Source of the DNA: Bigelowiella natans CCMP2755
Taxonomy: Eukaryota > Cercozoa > Chlorarachniophyceae
Assembly: GCA_000320545.1 (NCBI GenBank)
Contig: ADNK01000002.1
Coordinates: forward strand, 62,001-126,000
DNA length: 64,000 nt
Reading direction: 5' to 3'
Under the pieces are notes generated by a model that saw nothing but the letters and a program-made list of their open reading frames with translations, had not been told where the DNA came from and did not search any database. Position numbers and translations under genes: made by a program. Of the stretch, positions 12,390 through 25,578 are shown in pieces; positions within the stretch are counted from its first letter, which is position 1, and every line of letters begins with the position of its first letter.

Positions 12390-14809
12390 ATGAGCGAGGG
12401 AACGGAAGGAGGAGGTCACGGAAGAAGGAGATTCTCTCAGGATAAACTTCAATGCGCTGAACCCGCTGATGCTGCTGCTTTAGTGCGGGCATATATAAGA
12501 AAGTTACACGAGGAGGAGATTTACGAGATTGACATCCCCCCGATACCTGCTTCAATCATATCATCTTGCCAGTCCGACCAGAAATCCTGCGAGATAGTAT
12601 TTGCTGCAATGGACTCTGATGACCTACGGAAAGTCTTACAGCACGGTAGATCCTTATTCACGCTGAGATTGAGAAGAAGCCTCAATGAATTCTTTGTAGG
12701 AATCCTGTACCGGGGAAAAGTGACCATTCTTGTTTGTTTGCTGAAGAAAGCAGAGAATATACGGTATTATTTCATAACATTATTCCAACTATATAATCAC
12801 TACTATATTCGTGTTCTTCTTATCCCAAAGTTCACATTTGACACGACGACAGGCAACTTTCCAATGTGTATAAGCATTTCCAATATCTTGGTATTTACGG
12901 AGAAGACTCAATAAAGAGCACCATCCTCACCGGAGCCCTCATACAGGCTATTGATCTCTTAGTCAACAGATTTCGTGGTAAAAGCGAATATCCGTTGGTA
13001 TTGATAGACACCCTCGACTTCATCTTATGGCTTCTTGAGTCTCCTAGTGGGGCAGAGGGGAGAGAAGGAGGAGCAATTGAAAGCAAAGGAGAAGGGGAGG
13101 CGGCTGGTTTCAAGATTACCGACAGTGTGACTACCACTAGTCTGGTGGATTTTCTCTTAAATGAAATAAAGGAGGTTTATAACGAGTACTTCCCTGTGAA
13201 GGGTGGGCTGAAAGCTTCGGCTGCTATACTGATTAGGTTGCTCAACATCTTGCAAGGATTGTCTTTTTCAGATAGTACTGGATATCCCTTGAACGAATTG
13301 TTAGAAAAATCTCTGAATGTCTTAAATACTTTTCTTCGAGTCCTTTTGGGTGCGATAAGTGGAGCGCATAAAAGCTTTTGGGTTCTTCAGAAGGGAGGAG
13401 GGAAAGTAGTGGGAGAGGGTGAGGATGATGCGGAAGTGGGAGCAGCAGTAACAATACAGGATCAGTCGATTTTAGTGTCTACTCGGAACAGCTTGCTGGG
13501 CACATTGTGTGGGTTAATAACGAATGTCTTACGAGCGAGTGTGTTCGAATCTTCTTCTCCATCAATTGAAGAGAAGCAGCCCAACATGATGATGTCAGGG
13601 AAGTTGGGGATCAACCTCATCGCACTTCTTAAATTCAGCTTGGAGTACAAGGAGGTTGCTGGCTAAGCAGCTAAAAAACAGCAGTATAGATCTATTGGCA
13701 GATGATATTTTCTTTTTACGTTGTTATGTTGCTTATTCGCAGGTACCTGAATCGCTGATGAATTGTTTGAGGACAGTTCTTCTCTACTTTAATCGGGAAA
13801 GAGACGGGAAATTAGAAACACAAGTAGTAGTAGTAGTAGTAGTAATAGTAGTAATAATAGTCATGTTTCTCCCTTTTTACTTCACTCACAAGCCATCTTC
13901 CTTTCCTCTTTCTCCTCTTCCTCTTTCTTCTCATCATTAGACAATGCTTGAATTACTTCAAGCTATTCAAGACGAGAATCTTAAGACCCAAAAGGTGCAC
14001 TACTACTACTATTACTCCTACTACTACAACAACAACTACATAACAAGTATTTCGAAGCCTAATGCTGATAGCACGACGAATGGGTAGTACATACATACTT
14101 ACGCAGCAAAGTAATCACTGACTGGCCTGTGCATCATAATCCACCTTTGGTAACAATTATAATGATAAAATAATCCAAACTACTACTATCAATAACTTTC
14201 ACTCAAAAGGTCGCCTTGGCAGCGGATTATGTTTCACAGTGGCTTCTTCATTCACGACCACCAATTCGTTTAAAACTCAAAGTGCTTGACACCGTAAGAA
14301 AAGTGATGAAGAAAAGACATAAGATGTTCCGTAGAGGCAAAATCGAAGCTCGGGCGCATTATGTGTTGGTTGCGAGCCTATCAAGAGTAGTGCATGGTGT
14401 TGTCCTGGGTGCTATAGACATCTCTGAGGTGCTAAGGAGCGTCGATGGTAAGGAGCTGTTGCTGGAAAATTTACGTCAGCTTCGAAAGGCTTGCAAGGCT
14501 CATCAGGTACATTTATTATGGATGTATGATGATGATGATGATGACGATTGTGATGACAACGACGGAAGAAGATAACCTACGATGATATCCACCTCCTTAA
14601 TGATAAAGCATTGCTGCTACTGCTTATGTTACCTCTTGTTGTTGTTGTTGTTGTTATCAGAGATATTCACTGTTACTTGTTGTTGTTATGATGAGAGATA
14701 TGCACTGTTACCTCTTCTGTTGCTGTTCTTGTTATGATTAGAGATACGCGCTGGTGGTGGGTCTGGCTGCTAGAATGGTAGAAGATCCCATACTCGTTAA
14801 CAGCATCTT

Positions 14810-14841
<32 letters not shown>

Positions 14842-14886
14842 TAGCGGAGATTCTGGAGGACATATTACACAGTTGTAGTAGTAGTG

Positions 14887-14919
<33 letters not shown>

Positions 14920-17900
14920 ATAGCAAGGATATCAAGGACGAAGAACAATCTACTAGGGAAAATGATGGTAGCTGTACCAGCAGTAGAACAAACAGCGATG
15001 GCACTTGTAAAAAAGAGCATCATCACCAGCATCATCATCATGAGAATCATCTATATGAGACTCTGGTAGAATTACTACGGCTGTTTAAAAACCTTACTTC
15101 TTACCAAAGCAAGGATCTTACACGAAGACTCATCCAGAATTCTTGTTTTAGAAATTTGTTCGTTATTTGTGCACATATGGTACAACAGCAGAAGAAGGCA
15201 GACACGATGGAGAGCAGGATTACATTGCTCCTCCTCCCTCCAGAGAACCAATGTAATCGAATTCTTTCACAATATGATGATGAATACCCGGATCTCAGCA
15301 AAGCTCTCGGACAAATAATGGCTAGACGACAGAATGAAGAAAAAGAAGAAGAAACGAATGATGATGATGATGATGATGAATACGGCGAAGAAGAAGACAT
15401 GAAAGTGCTACAACTACTACCTCGATTGGGATGTTTCAGGGAGTTGATCTCCTTCATTGCTTCTTCTTCCGAACAAAAGCAGCAGCACTTAGAATCTCTT
15501 CTCCTTGATGATGATATTAATACTAAACACAGTAATATTACTGATAATGCTGCCGCCCTTGGCCGACGACGATATCAAAGAAGAGAGGTTGCTATACTAC
15601 AATTCTTAGCAAAGCACATACTACGCAATCTGGATCGATTGTACCCGGAGCTCCCTGCAGCTTTTTCACTCATGATAGGCGGTACTACGGCTGCTGCTCC
15701 AGAAATGGGAACCTCGAAGAAGAGGGAAGAGAAGGAGGAGGAGGAGGAGGAGGAGGAGGAGGAAGAAGAGAAGATCCTATTTGAGATGATGCCTCCGATT
15801 TTAACGGAGAGGGATCTTTATATTTCTACGCCGGTGGCTCCTAAAAGGTTGGAAAATATTCGAAATATTGCAATTCATCGCCAATTATTCGTTCAGTTTT
15901 ATGAGGAGAAAGAGGAGAAAAATCAACTCAGAAAGCAGCAAAAGGAGGAGGGGAAAGATAAAGAGTTGGACGAGGACACTGTAACAGCAACACATAATGA
16001 TAAAGAGAAGAAGAAAGGGGATAATAATGATGATGATGATGATGAGGATGATGTAAAAATGAGGAGTTGGAAAGATGATGGAGATAGTCAAGTCAATACG
16101 GAAGAAGCAAACAACGATGGGCTGGATCATAATAAGGACAACAATCAAGAGAAACATCAACAAATTACGACAACTGGGCTTGATATTCCTAGCAGCCACC
16201 AATCAGAGGATGACGAAAGAGCGGAAAGGAAGAAACATAGTAGTAGTAGCAGTAGCAGCAGCAGTAAGGGAGGACAGAAGAAGGAGGGAGATCTGAAGAG
16301 TACTAGTACTACTACTACTAGTAGTAGTAGTGCACAAAGCAAACAGCCTCGCAGACCACCTGCTGCTGCTGCTGCTGCCAATTTAAATGAAACCGATGTT
16401 GGTATATATGATAATGATGAATCATATAAGAAAAGTTTTTCTTTCAAAGACGTACACAGCGAACTTCTGATGAAGAGGAAGAGAGTAAGAAGGGGCAAAA
16501 AGAGGAATTCTATACTAAGTAACACTAATCCTCTCGCGCTCGATTTAGTCGAAAATGAAGGAGAGGGAAAAGGGCGCAGCACCTCCTTCTCTATTTTGCT
16601 TTCATCGATACCTAAGGATTTTGATCCAGCCAGACGTTTGTATCTTGAGGACACTCGGTTCGCACTTGTGAGGCCATTTCACCACGAAAACCCTCCCACT
16701 ACCAAACAATCCTTCGATGATTGGGCAAAGACAAATTTTAGGGGTAAAAAGAAGAATTTCTTCAGCTCAAAGAAACTCAAGGTGGTGCCTGAGTATCAAA
16801 ATACAGAAATTCAAAAGCGTATTCTCAAGAAACTCCAAGCTGAACTCACTCACCAGGATATGGGAGCGATGAATGATCTCGCACGCATATTCTTCAAGCT
16901 GCTCATGAGCTTTCAAAGTGACGCCCCCTCTGTTCGATGTCCAAGTGAGAAGATAGAGGATATTCAGAGAAACAAGAAAAAGAAGGGGTGGACGAAACAC
17001 CACTCTATGCAAATCACAGATGAGATCTTTGCGCAGATATTGAAGCAAACGAGAGGTGAAGTTGGTAATAATCAACTCCGTAATGGGTTTATCGTTCTAG
17101 CTTTGGCCTGTGCTCAAGGTCTTCGTCCTTCTTCTACTTCTTCCAATGATTTGGAACAATGTGTTAGGCACCATATATGGGATGTGTACCATCAAAATGA
17201 GCAGGATTTCTTGTTGCAAATACTATGCCGCTGCGCTTGGAATGCACTAAATCAGAAGAACCCAAACTATAGCCTCCTCAAGATTGCGAAGATCATCGAC
17301 GAGACAGTGGAGAGGGAGAGGAAATTTTTAATTTTCTTCAAAGTATTCATGAAAAACAAGTATCGTGACATCGTAGAACTCCTTGATGGCGACAACGAAC
17401 GCCATATAGTCAAGACTGGGCTTTTGTATAAGCGGAGCAGTAGCAGGGGGAGAGGGGATGGCAAAATCTCAATAGTAGGAGGAGGAGGAGGAGAGATCAT
17501 GAGGAGTAATAGAAATAATCCAACCGGGGTAGCCACCAGTCAATTTCACCTAAGAAACTTCAAAATTGCGATTGAGGACACCGAATATTCGCATGTTCCC
17601 CAACCACAGTGCGTTCTTACCTACACCAGCCTCGCTGATAGGGGGAGGAAGAAGATCAAAAGCTACGCAATCCAACGCAACGACTTGAATTTCAAACTTA
17701 AAAGCACAGAGGACAACAAGAATCATTGGAAAGTAATCTACGTTGAAAAAAAAAATCTAGAAACAAACATTAAAGAAACTTTCGAGATAAAAGGTGAAAC
17801 AGACGAGGAAACGCTGAAATGGTTCAAATTTGCGAAGAATGCTGCTTCGATTGCACACGGACGGAGATTGATTAGGAGAAGATTGGGCAAAGAATTAGAA

Positions 17901-18551
17901 ATTCCATACCACAAACTCCCATCAAAGGGTAACAGTGGGGGTCTTGGATGGGATCTTACACAGCTTCTACACTCGGAAACAATGCTTCTTGAGTTGTTGG
18001 CTAAAGGAAGGTTTGGGGGACATCTTTCCTTTGAAGAGGACAAACATGTTGATATTGAGCAAGTCGGAGTACTTGTAATTAGGATTACATCATCATCATC
18101 GTCATCTTCAGAGGATATCAGGATTGATGTACCACCATATCGATCAGTGATCATAGGGTATGGCCAAAGAGCTCGTATACCGATCTGCGGTACACATCTC
18201 AGGAAACGCAACGAGGATTTCAGCAAGAAAATATTAATAGAATACAAGGGAGAGAAAAGAAAGTTCTGGACTGTAGCTCAAGTTGTAGATGAAATCATTT
18301 CCAAGGGCAAACGAGAGGAGGAGGAGGAGGAGGAGGAGAGTAGTGGTCATGACACCAAAGATGGATCCCATCGTACGACATTACGATTCAAGCTATTTCA
18401 TAAGAATTTGGGTCTTCAATTGCAGTGGATTTCTGGTACAAGAGTCCGCAATTTTGAGAGGCCTGAAGTTGATTATGGTGGTGCTGCAGTAGTAGTAGAC
18501 CACAAATCAAGAAAGAATATTCAAAAAGAACAAGAAGAGAAAGCTCGTAAA

Positions 18552-18586
<35 letters not shown>

Positions 18587-19730
18587 GTTAGAGAGGGAAC
18601 GAAAGAAGAGAAAAGAAGAGAGTGTTGCCAGATCTTCGCCCCCTCCATTCTTCTCATCACAGGACGCTAATGAGGTTGAGTTGAAGCGAGGGGAACACAC
18701 AAAGTTCATGTCTCGAAAAGTTGGGTGGCAAGGAGGCATTGTTACCGACTACTTCACCTCACCTCATGCTGATGCTGGTAAGTGGTTTCAAATTGAAGTC
18801 TCCAAAAAAAGTGATATAGAAGATATGGAAGTGTACGCATTTGACCGTACCAACACTGCCTTCGGAGGAGATGGCACTGCAACAACAAGAGTTGTTAAGA
18901 TTTCTCAAGAAAAGACTCTATATAAATACTTTTCGAGGTACCAGTATTTCTCTCGCCAATCATCATCTGATTTCTCCACAAGCAAGACTATACGGGTTTT
19001 ATTCACAGTATCGTTCATTGCTTCTGACCTCCACGGAACTCTTAATAAGATTCGTCGCTCGATATCAACATTTTGTGGCATGGAAGAATCTGAAGTGAGA
19101 GTACTTGATGCGGAGTTAGGATACGTGCACTTAGAAGTGGTGTTCCAACAGGAGGGTGAATACCAAAAGGCTGTGGATTTATTTCACAGACTAGCTGAAC
19201 CAAATACTTTCTCAAATCTCTTCCAAGGCTTCTTCAATGAAAGCCATCATCGTCTTCTTGATGTGTCCAATGTACAACTCATCAAACACAAAAGCATAAA
19301 AATGCCCTTACCCCGTCTATCGAATAAATCTCTGCGAAGAATAAAGAATAATAACAAGACGGGTGATAAAGCAACTCAAGGTAGGGGTGGTGCTTCAGAT
19401 GATATTATAAGTTCAAATACCGAGAATATCAACCAATTATCGAAGCTACTGCTTTTGGGGCATTACGACGATGCAAAGATAAACTCAGGTAAGAGAAGAG
19501 GATCAAAGAGGAAGTCGAGGAGGCGTGTGATGAAAAATCGAGAAAACCAGACAGTAGCTGAAAACAAAAATCTCGTCCACATGCTAGGATTTGTGCAAGA
19601 GGTAACCATATATATATTGATTCTATTATAATTTTTTCCTTCGTTAGGACGAAAGTCTGATTGATGATTATTGCAGGCTTTGGAAAAGCACTGTGACAAG
19701 CTTGAAACTACTAAGAAGCAAGTGGGTTAA
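12390..19730 (+). CDS. Giant MyTH4-PH domain scaffold protein without a motor domain
   Basis: Seven exons close in frame to 2173 residues: 12390-12763, 12853-13654, 13743-13823, 13941-13994, 14210-14506, 14742-19601, 19677-19730. Residues 1 to about 650 are a helical region, perhaps armadillo-like. Residues about 650-1150 are low-complexity and acidic with Q, S, D, E, H and A runs encoded by triplet repeats. A MyTH4-like domain covers about 1220-1400, with the hallmark EIFAQILKQTRG followed by NGFIVLALACAQGLRPS. A PH-like domain follows at about 1420-1575 (HIVKTGLLYKRS at its start and ETLKWFKFAKNA as the terminal helix). After an Ala-rich coiled coil (about 1810-1850), a further alpha/beta region (about 1880-2050) resists assignment. 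MyTH4 domains bind microtubules in myosins and kinesins; here no motor or clear FERM domain is seen. A cytoskeletal linker is inferred. The start is the first ATG in frame after 12389. Confidence 0.85.
14812..14837. repeat. Coding (CAA)n array encoding poly-Gln
   Basis: About eight CAA triplets inside the large exon encode a Gln run. They are followed at 14876-14919 by a GTA/AGT array encoding Ser, so triplet expansions also enter coding sequence here. Confidence 0.9.
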
Positions 19731-21081
19731 GCTGCTGGATATATAATAGCGTTGATGGGCAAAAGCTTCCTTGATTCATCCGAATCGCTTGCCCCTGCTA
19801 GGAATAATTAACGATGTTTTGAAATTATTACAGATCGATATAGTTCCTATTACTACCATCGCAATGAAAGAGTAGTAACGCAAGTATATGTCTAGATGTC
19901 CCCACGTCCCGCGCAGCAGACTATGTAGCTAGCAGCGAATCTATTGCATGATAGCCGCGTAGTTGCTAAGGTCAGTGTTGCACACGACTAAAAATTAACA
20001 TAGCGCTGCATCTTCTTCACGCCACTCTAGCACTGTGCATCACAACGTGTACGATGCATGTCAACACACAATGACATCGGCTATTTGCTAGCTAGCTTGC
20101 AGACACATCGCACATGCAACATTGTACATGCACACTACTAGACTTGCACTGCTAGACTGCTGTGCTGATTGATTTGCATGATGAATGGATATCCGATGCA
20201 AACAGAGCAACGCACATGAAGACTCTCGGGTTCACTCGTAGTTCACTCCCTGCTAGCCTGTCTCGGATCACTGGAGACAGTAGACAGGCTCAACCTGCCT
20301 AGTGTTGCTACATCATGCTAGCATGCGTGGCTGGCAACATTGGCAATTTCAAATTTTCGAGAGGACTGTGCTAGTGTGCACTGCAGCCGAAGCTTAGCAC
20401 GCACGATGCGCAGTCCAGCAGTGTGCAATGTCATCGAAGATTTGGATCATTTGCTTTCTTGACCATTGCCACGCCACACGTCACCGCTTGAGGAACCAGC
20501 TCACTGCCACAGCAATGCGCGACGACAAAACAAAAAGATTGACATCTCTAGATCTGATGAGAAGGAACTGCAGCGCGAAATGCGCGACATTGCAGACCGA
20601 AACAACATGCATTTGATTGCATGAAACACATCATGGCGGAGACCAATAGATTCGACATTACATGCGCTGTGGCCGCTCGCTGCATTGCTAGATTGCACAG
20701 CTACATGAGGATGACCATTGAACAAATTTAATTGATCAACTACATTCTTCTTGTACTAGCACAATTTCCAGTGTATTGACAACGGACATCGTATGCTCTT
20801 GCACTATGCATTCAATCTATCCACTCGCCATCATGATGATAACGCTACAAAAGTGGTCAGCACATCGCGTGATGTTGATATCGCTACATGTATGTGTACG
20901 CTGATATACGATAACAACGACGAGGCACAACATAAGCGCTGTAGCCGCTGCTTTGCATAGCTACATCAGGATGACCATTGAAAGGATTTAACCACTTCAT
21001 TATATCCGTCTAACGATAACAACGAAGTCAGGAGTATTTCATTTTGATGACCAGCATTATAACTAGATAACCACATCTCGG

Positions 21082-21118
<37 letters not shown>

Positions 21119-21541
21119 GTCATCATGTGCACGGTTTGTTTGTAGACCGCTCTATGACTTCGGAAGGCCTTACAAATGAATAAGTATCCTCTCCATCCCA
21201 CACTATCGTCATTCGTTTTTTATCGATCTCTGTCAGTTGGGAGGTGAAAAGCATTTCAAAATGGAAGAAGCTAAAACATAGTATTCCATGATTGGGGGCT
21301 GCTTTGGAGCATGCATTTTTCCAATGATAAAATTGCTCTAACTACTCTATTCTGTGATATAGTGTCGTTACGTCAATTGTTTTGCAGATGTGTATTATTC
21401 ACCTAAGATTCTTCCAGGGTATTTGCTCCCATCTTCCCACGTTGCAATAACAGTAGTTCCTACCGAGCACTACAGAGGGAGGAGGAGGCAAAACAGTAGA
21501 ATCGTATCATCCCGTTAGATTTTGTTGCGGCTGCTTGTCTG
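19731..21541. other. CTAG/TGCA-rich intergenic island 3 between convergent genes
   Basis: This gap lies between the stop of the MyTH4-PH gene and the stop of the GT25 gene. The section 19880-20990 has the island word usage, including the reverse complement of AGTCTAGCAGTG at 20147-20158. It also holds two related copies of a repeat ending in GGATGACCATTGAA (20640-20720 and 20935-20985). From 21000 the sequence returns to microsatellite style, with (ATC)n at 21083-21117. No coding exon is recognised. Confidence 0.7.
20640..20720 (-). repeat. Dispersed repeat copy (related to 20935-20985 and 28597-28720)
   Basis: Read on the minus strand it starts CAATGGTCATCCTCATGTAG and continues with CTGTGCAAT and GGCCACAGCGC. 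The copy at 28597 on the plus strand reads CATTGGTCATCCCAATGTGG, then CTGTGCAATGCCACGGCCACA. The third copy at 20985-20935 (minus) starts CAATGGTCATCCTGATGTAG. Confidence 0.75.
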
Positions 21542-22471
21542 TTAGCGTTTTTCGCCATCACAACCACAATTCTTAGTTAGTACAGAGACGATCACCGCTG
21601 ATGTTCTTTTCCTCTTCTCCTTCTTCTTCTTCTTCTTCTTCTCTTTTTTCACTTTCAGATGGCTTTTCATTGGGATTCCTGTGTTAGGCAAATTAGCAGC
21701 GGCTAACGACTGTAACCAATTATGATGATGATTATAACCACAAATGTTTGATCCAAGCAATAGAGTACGACGACGACGACGATGATGACGACCACGAAAT
21801 TACTTGCATTGTCCGACTCCTTTAAACGGCCTAACATAAACTCTTCATATGCATCGGAGTGCATGTCTTTAGGCTGGACATCTGAACCATAATTTCTGAC
21901 AACATGACAACAATCACACACCAGAATGATGATAATAATAATAGTATTAATAATAACAATATATGTGTTAACAGAAGAAGTGTAAGAGCTTTGCTCGGTG
22001 AAACGCAAATGAATTATGACTAATGTTGAGATAAATTTCGCATAAACATCATCTCGTCCACGGCTCCATGATTTCTTCATGTTTTCAACGAATGCTACAA
22101 ACATGTTGTTGTTGTTGTTGTAGTATTTGTGTGCAGCAGCAGCAGCACAATGTGATTCATTCGATCTAGTAGTAATAGTACCTAAGCTGAACAACAAGCG
22201 GTGGTTCAAGCACGTAGCTTCTAGGATCAACAACAGCCTCTTCTATCTGTAGTTTCAATGTAGTATCATCACCATCATATATCATCATCATCATCATCAT
22301 CATCATTATGTATCTTCCTCCTCACCACCATCTTCATCATCACGCATGCATACCTTGTTAGCATCAAATCCCTTTGGAGGATTGGAACTAAAACAAACAA
22401 TCAATCGATGATGAATGTATGTCGTCATGAGATCGTTGAAGAGAACGAAAGAAAACAAGAGATTCTAACGG

Positions 22472-22508
<37 letters not shown>

Positions 22509-22648
22509 TGTGTGGAAAAGCATACTAGTGTAAGGAAGTAAGTAAATGTTCTCACAACAAACTTTACAGCTGTCGTCTATTTGTTTGTTTCTGGCTACTT
22601 CTGGTAAAGTGATGAAGTGATGAAAGTCATGATGAAACTACTAAAAGC

Positions 22649-22679
<31 letters not shown>

Positions 22680-23131
22680 CCCTGGAGGCTTGTTCAGGGA
22701 CTGAAATGCTACGAAGCTCGTCATATGAGTGTCTACCTGTTGTTTGTGATCATTACCGATATACTCACAATTGTAGTATCCTCATCCATCCGCTATCATT
22801 TTTATTAGCTATAATGATTACCTGGAAATAAAGCGGTATTGTGACTTGAAGAAGACGCTTTGCTGCCTCGTAGTTAACAATATATGCAACTGTAGTTCTG
22901 GTGTCGGCGTTTGCATATTGCACACCAAGACCTACAAAACCTGATCATGATGAAGATGATGGAGATGATGAAGATGATGATGGAGATGATGAAGATGATG
23001 ACCGCGCCACATTATAATCATCATCATGCATGTTCTTTGTCACAATAATAATAATAATAATAACCTTGGTCTGGATGCCAGAATACCCCATCTTTTACAT
23101 TGAGATGGGCAAGATAAATCACACCCCTTAA

Positions 23132-23163
<32 letters not shown>

Positions 23164-23788
23164 TTTCCAGAAGCAACAGCAGCGTAAGCATCACCTCCTT
23201 GTCACGTTTAGTATAACGATGATACACAAAGTACACAAAGCACACACTCTCTCTCTCTCCTATCGAAAAAGTGCGGTGATATGTTCTTCTTCTCCAAAGC
23301 AGTAACAGCAGCAGCAGGTTGTTTTTAATGACGGAGAATTATACTACTACTACTTTTACTACTACTACTACTACCAATCATCTGGAACATGAGATATTCT
23401 GGCTTCTAAATCCTAGAGTCAGCAGCACAATACAAGTAGCGACATTAATACAAGAAAGATGATAAATCAAACAAGATGAAGCTACAACTGTATATCCTTG
23501 ATGATGATGATGATGATGATGTACTACTACTACCTGTCGAAAGTTGTGAGAGAAATGTGCATCGTCTTCAAGTACGAGGACTCTTTGTAGCTTTTCAGAT
23601 ACAATTCGCCTCCAGATATTAATATGTGATAAAGCACATCCTAGTGCTCCGCGTGTCAAATCATGTCCAAACACGAGCTCATCTGACCAAAGGAATGGTA
23701 ATCAGCTCATTAGGATGTACACATCCATCATAACTGAGCAAGTAGAATAAAACATGATCATTGGTGCCTGTGCTTTGAAATAGTGGCC

Positions 23789-23819
<31 letters not shown>

Positions 23820-25253
23820 CCCTTACTCAGTTGAGTCAGTGATTCATAAGCGTGATTTGAGATTGTTGCAGGCTGCTTTTCCCCATTCTCGCCACTACTT
23901 CCTTCTTGACGCAAAGCTTCTAAATCAATCTATTTTGACGATGATTAAAATTGAATATTAAAGCAAGGTCGGACGAAGAGTCGTTTGTGTTGTTTTGGAA
24001 ATAAGAGACATCTGTCTTAGGAGAAAGCACAGGTACTAGGATGGATGACCGACTTAAATTATAAGGATAAACCACCACACTATTATGACTAAAGTCCTGT
24101 TGAATGCCTATTATCAACCTTGCTCCCATCCACAGCAGATATTCTCTCAACATATTTCATCAAGTCAATGCGCTTCAACTCCTTACGAATGTGCCTATAA
24201 ATCGTGATCACAAAAATATCCACACACCAACCAGAACACCAAGGTAAATTGTAACAAAGTCAACATCGTCATAATATGTAGAGCAGATTGTAAGAAATTG
24301 AACATCATCATATTATCAAGAGCAGTAGCAACCTCCAACGATCTTTTCGCTTATCCAGATTGATGACGAATATTTTGTCAAAAGGTAGTTTTTCTCCTCC
24401 TCCTCCTCCTCCTCCTCCTCCTCCCTTCTCTTGTTCCTTCTTGTAAGAAGCACTCTGTTCTGGTGGTTCTGAATGGCTTGCTGTTTTTTGGCCTCCCCCT
24501 CTTTCTCCTTCTCTTCCTTCCCCTCCTCCTCCTCCTCCTCCTCGATCACCATTATGTCCACGACCTCGCTCACGATTACCGTGAAGATCACCGCGCCGCG
24601 TTCTCACCGGGATTTTAAGAGGATATAAACAATGCTCTTTAGTATCATCATCATCATCATCATCGTATTGAGGAACATGGAACAGTGAGCAAAGAAGAGG
24701 ATCGGGCCCGTCATAGATTCTCAACTCAAATCCTTGAGATAATAAGCCTCCATAGCATTCCCACGTTCCGTACGTTTGCCCATAGAATCTTTCGAGACAC
24801 ATGCGAGTGGGGGATGATTTCCAAAACTTGGAGCGGATAGAAGTAATGTAAGTATGTGAAGCTTTAGAATCATGATGATGATGATGATGATGATCGCCTT
24901 GGACATGAGCATCTCTCTTGAGAGACCAAAGCTGTGGGCCGCTCGATGAGTTGCTGTATTTCATGCATATGCTTTATCAGTTTTATGCGGAATTTAAGAA
25001 TAATTAATTACCATGGGCGAATTGAAACCGGTAGCCGTGGAGAGTCGGCGCTCAAACAGAGATTCTTGGAAACATTGATGCGCAAAAGCACAGAAGCGGT
25101 TGTTGTGTCTACAGATGCTGAGATTGCGATGAAGACGATCACCATGTAAAGGAACTCACATCTTGATTTCCCAGAAAATATCTTTTTAACTGTCGCTTGC
25201 CTTTTCCTCCGATATTGTATTTTCAAATCTGAACTCCATTCAGTTGCATCCAT
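21542..25253 (-). CDS. GT25-family glycosyltransferase, type II membrane protein
   Basis: Traced exons on the minus strand: 25253-25012, 24971 to about 24343, 24194-24119, 23929-23821, 23682-23534, then smaller exons near 23120-23070, 22930-22825, 22735-22680, 22400-22370, 22245-22190, 21895-21805 and the last ending at the stop 21542. The N-terminus has a basic stretch and a hydrophobic segment (FLYMVIVFIAISASV, about residues 34-48), which fits a Golgi/ER signal anchor. The catalytic part shows the GT25 order: FVINLDKRKDRW, an AVDGSK element, LTRGALGCALSHINIW, then LVLEDDA, a metal-binding type acidic motif. It continues with TTVAYIVNYEAAKRLL, a PVD-like VDTHM and VVDPRSYVLEPPLV. This family includes collagen beta-galactosyltransferases and LPS glycosyltransferases; the acceptor here is unknown. 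A Gly/Glu-rich insert precedes the catalytic core and the tail is Lys-rich. One exon between 23530 and 23150 is not settled. Confidence 0.88.
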
Positions 25254-25394
25254 CCTCGTGCTGGAGGGGGATAGATCAAACTAAATTCAGATTACCCTTT
25301 TACAATGTGCGACAATGAAGTCATTGACGCTATGAGATAACACAACGAAACTATCGGGAAAATGATGATTCTTGAAATAAAGAGGTAGATTCAC

Positions 25395-25578
25395 CTTAGT
25401 TTGGCATGTCATCTCACCATCTTCACATCCGCCAAAAAGTAGGTTCTTCCAGCAGCAAGAAGCTTCAATAATATCAATGGGGGGTATTCACGTGGCTCTG
25501 TCTTCACCTACCCTCGAACAGTTTGGACATGATTTTGGTGCCATTTTTACCTAAGATATGAATACGATCCAACAATTT
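25395..25578 (-). other. Possible pair of coding exons upstream of the GT25 gene
   Basis: Two open segments with good splice borders join in frame: 25578-25512 (KLLDRIHILGKNGTKIMSKL and two more residues) and 25462-25395 (Cys-rich, containing SCCWKNLLFGGCEDGEMTC). They could belong to a small separate gene or to extra 5' exons of the neighbour, but I could not join them in frame to the GT25 start. No family is recognised. The surrounding 25260-26550 shows no other convincing exon, and a (CG)n-like patch GCGCGCGCG lies near 26090. Confidence 0.3.

Noticed and set aside
15885-16654. Leu/Ser-rich minus-strand frames opposite the large MyTH4-PH exon
   Set aside because: They are complements of acidic and Ser-coding triplet runs in a confirmed coding exon.
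24308-24591. Glu-rich alternative frame in the GT25 insert
   Set aside because: It is the frame-shifted reading of the same GGA repeats; the frame leading into the catalytic motif FVINLDKRKDRW is the one used.
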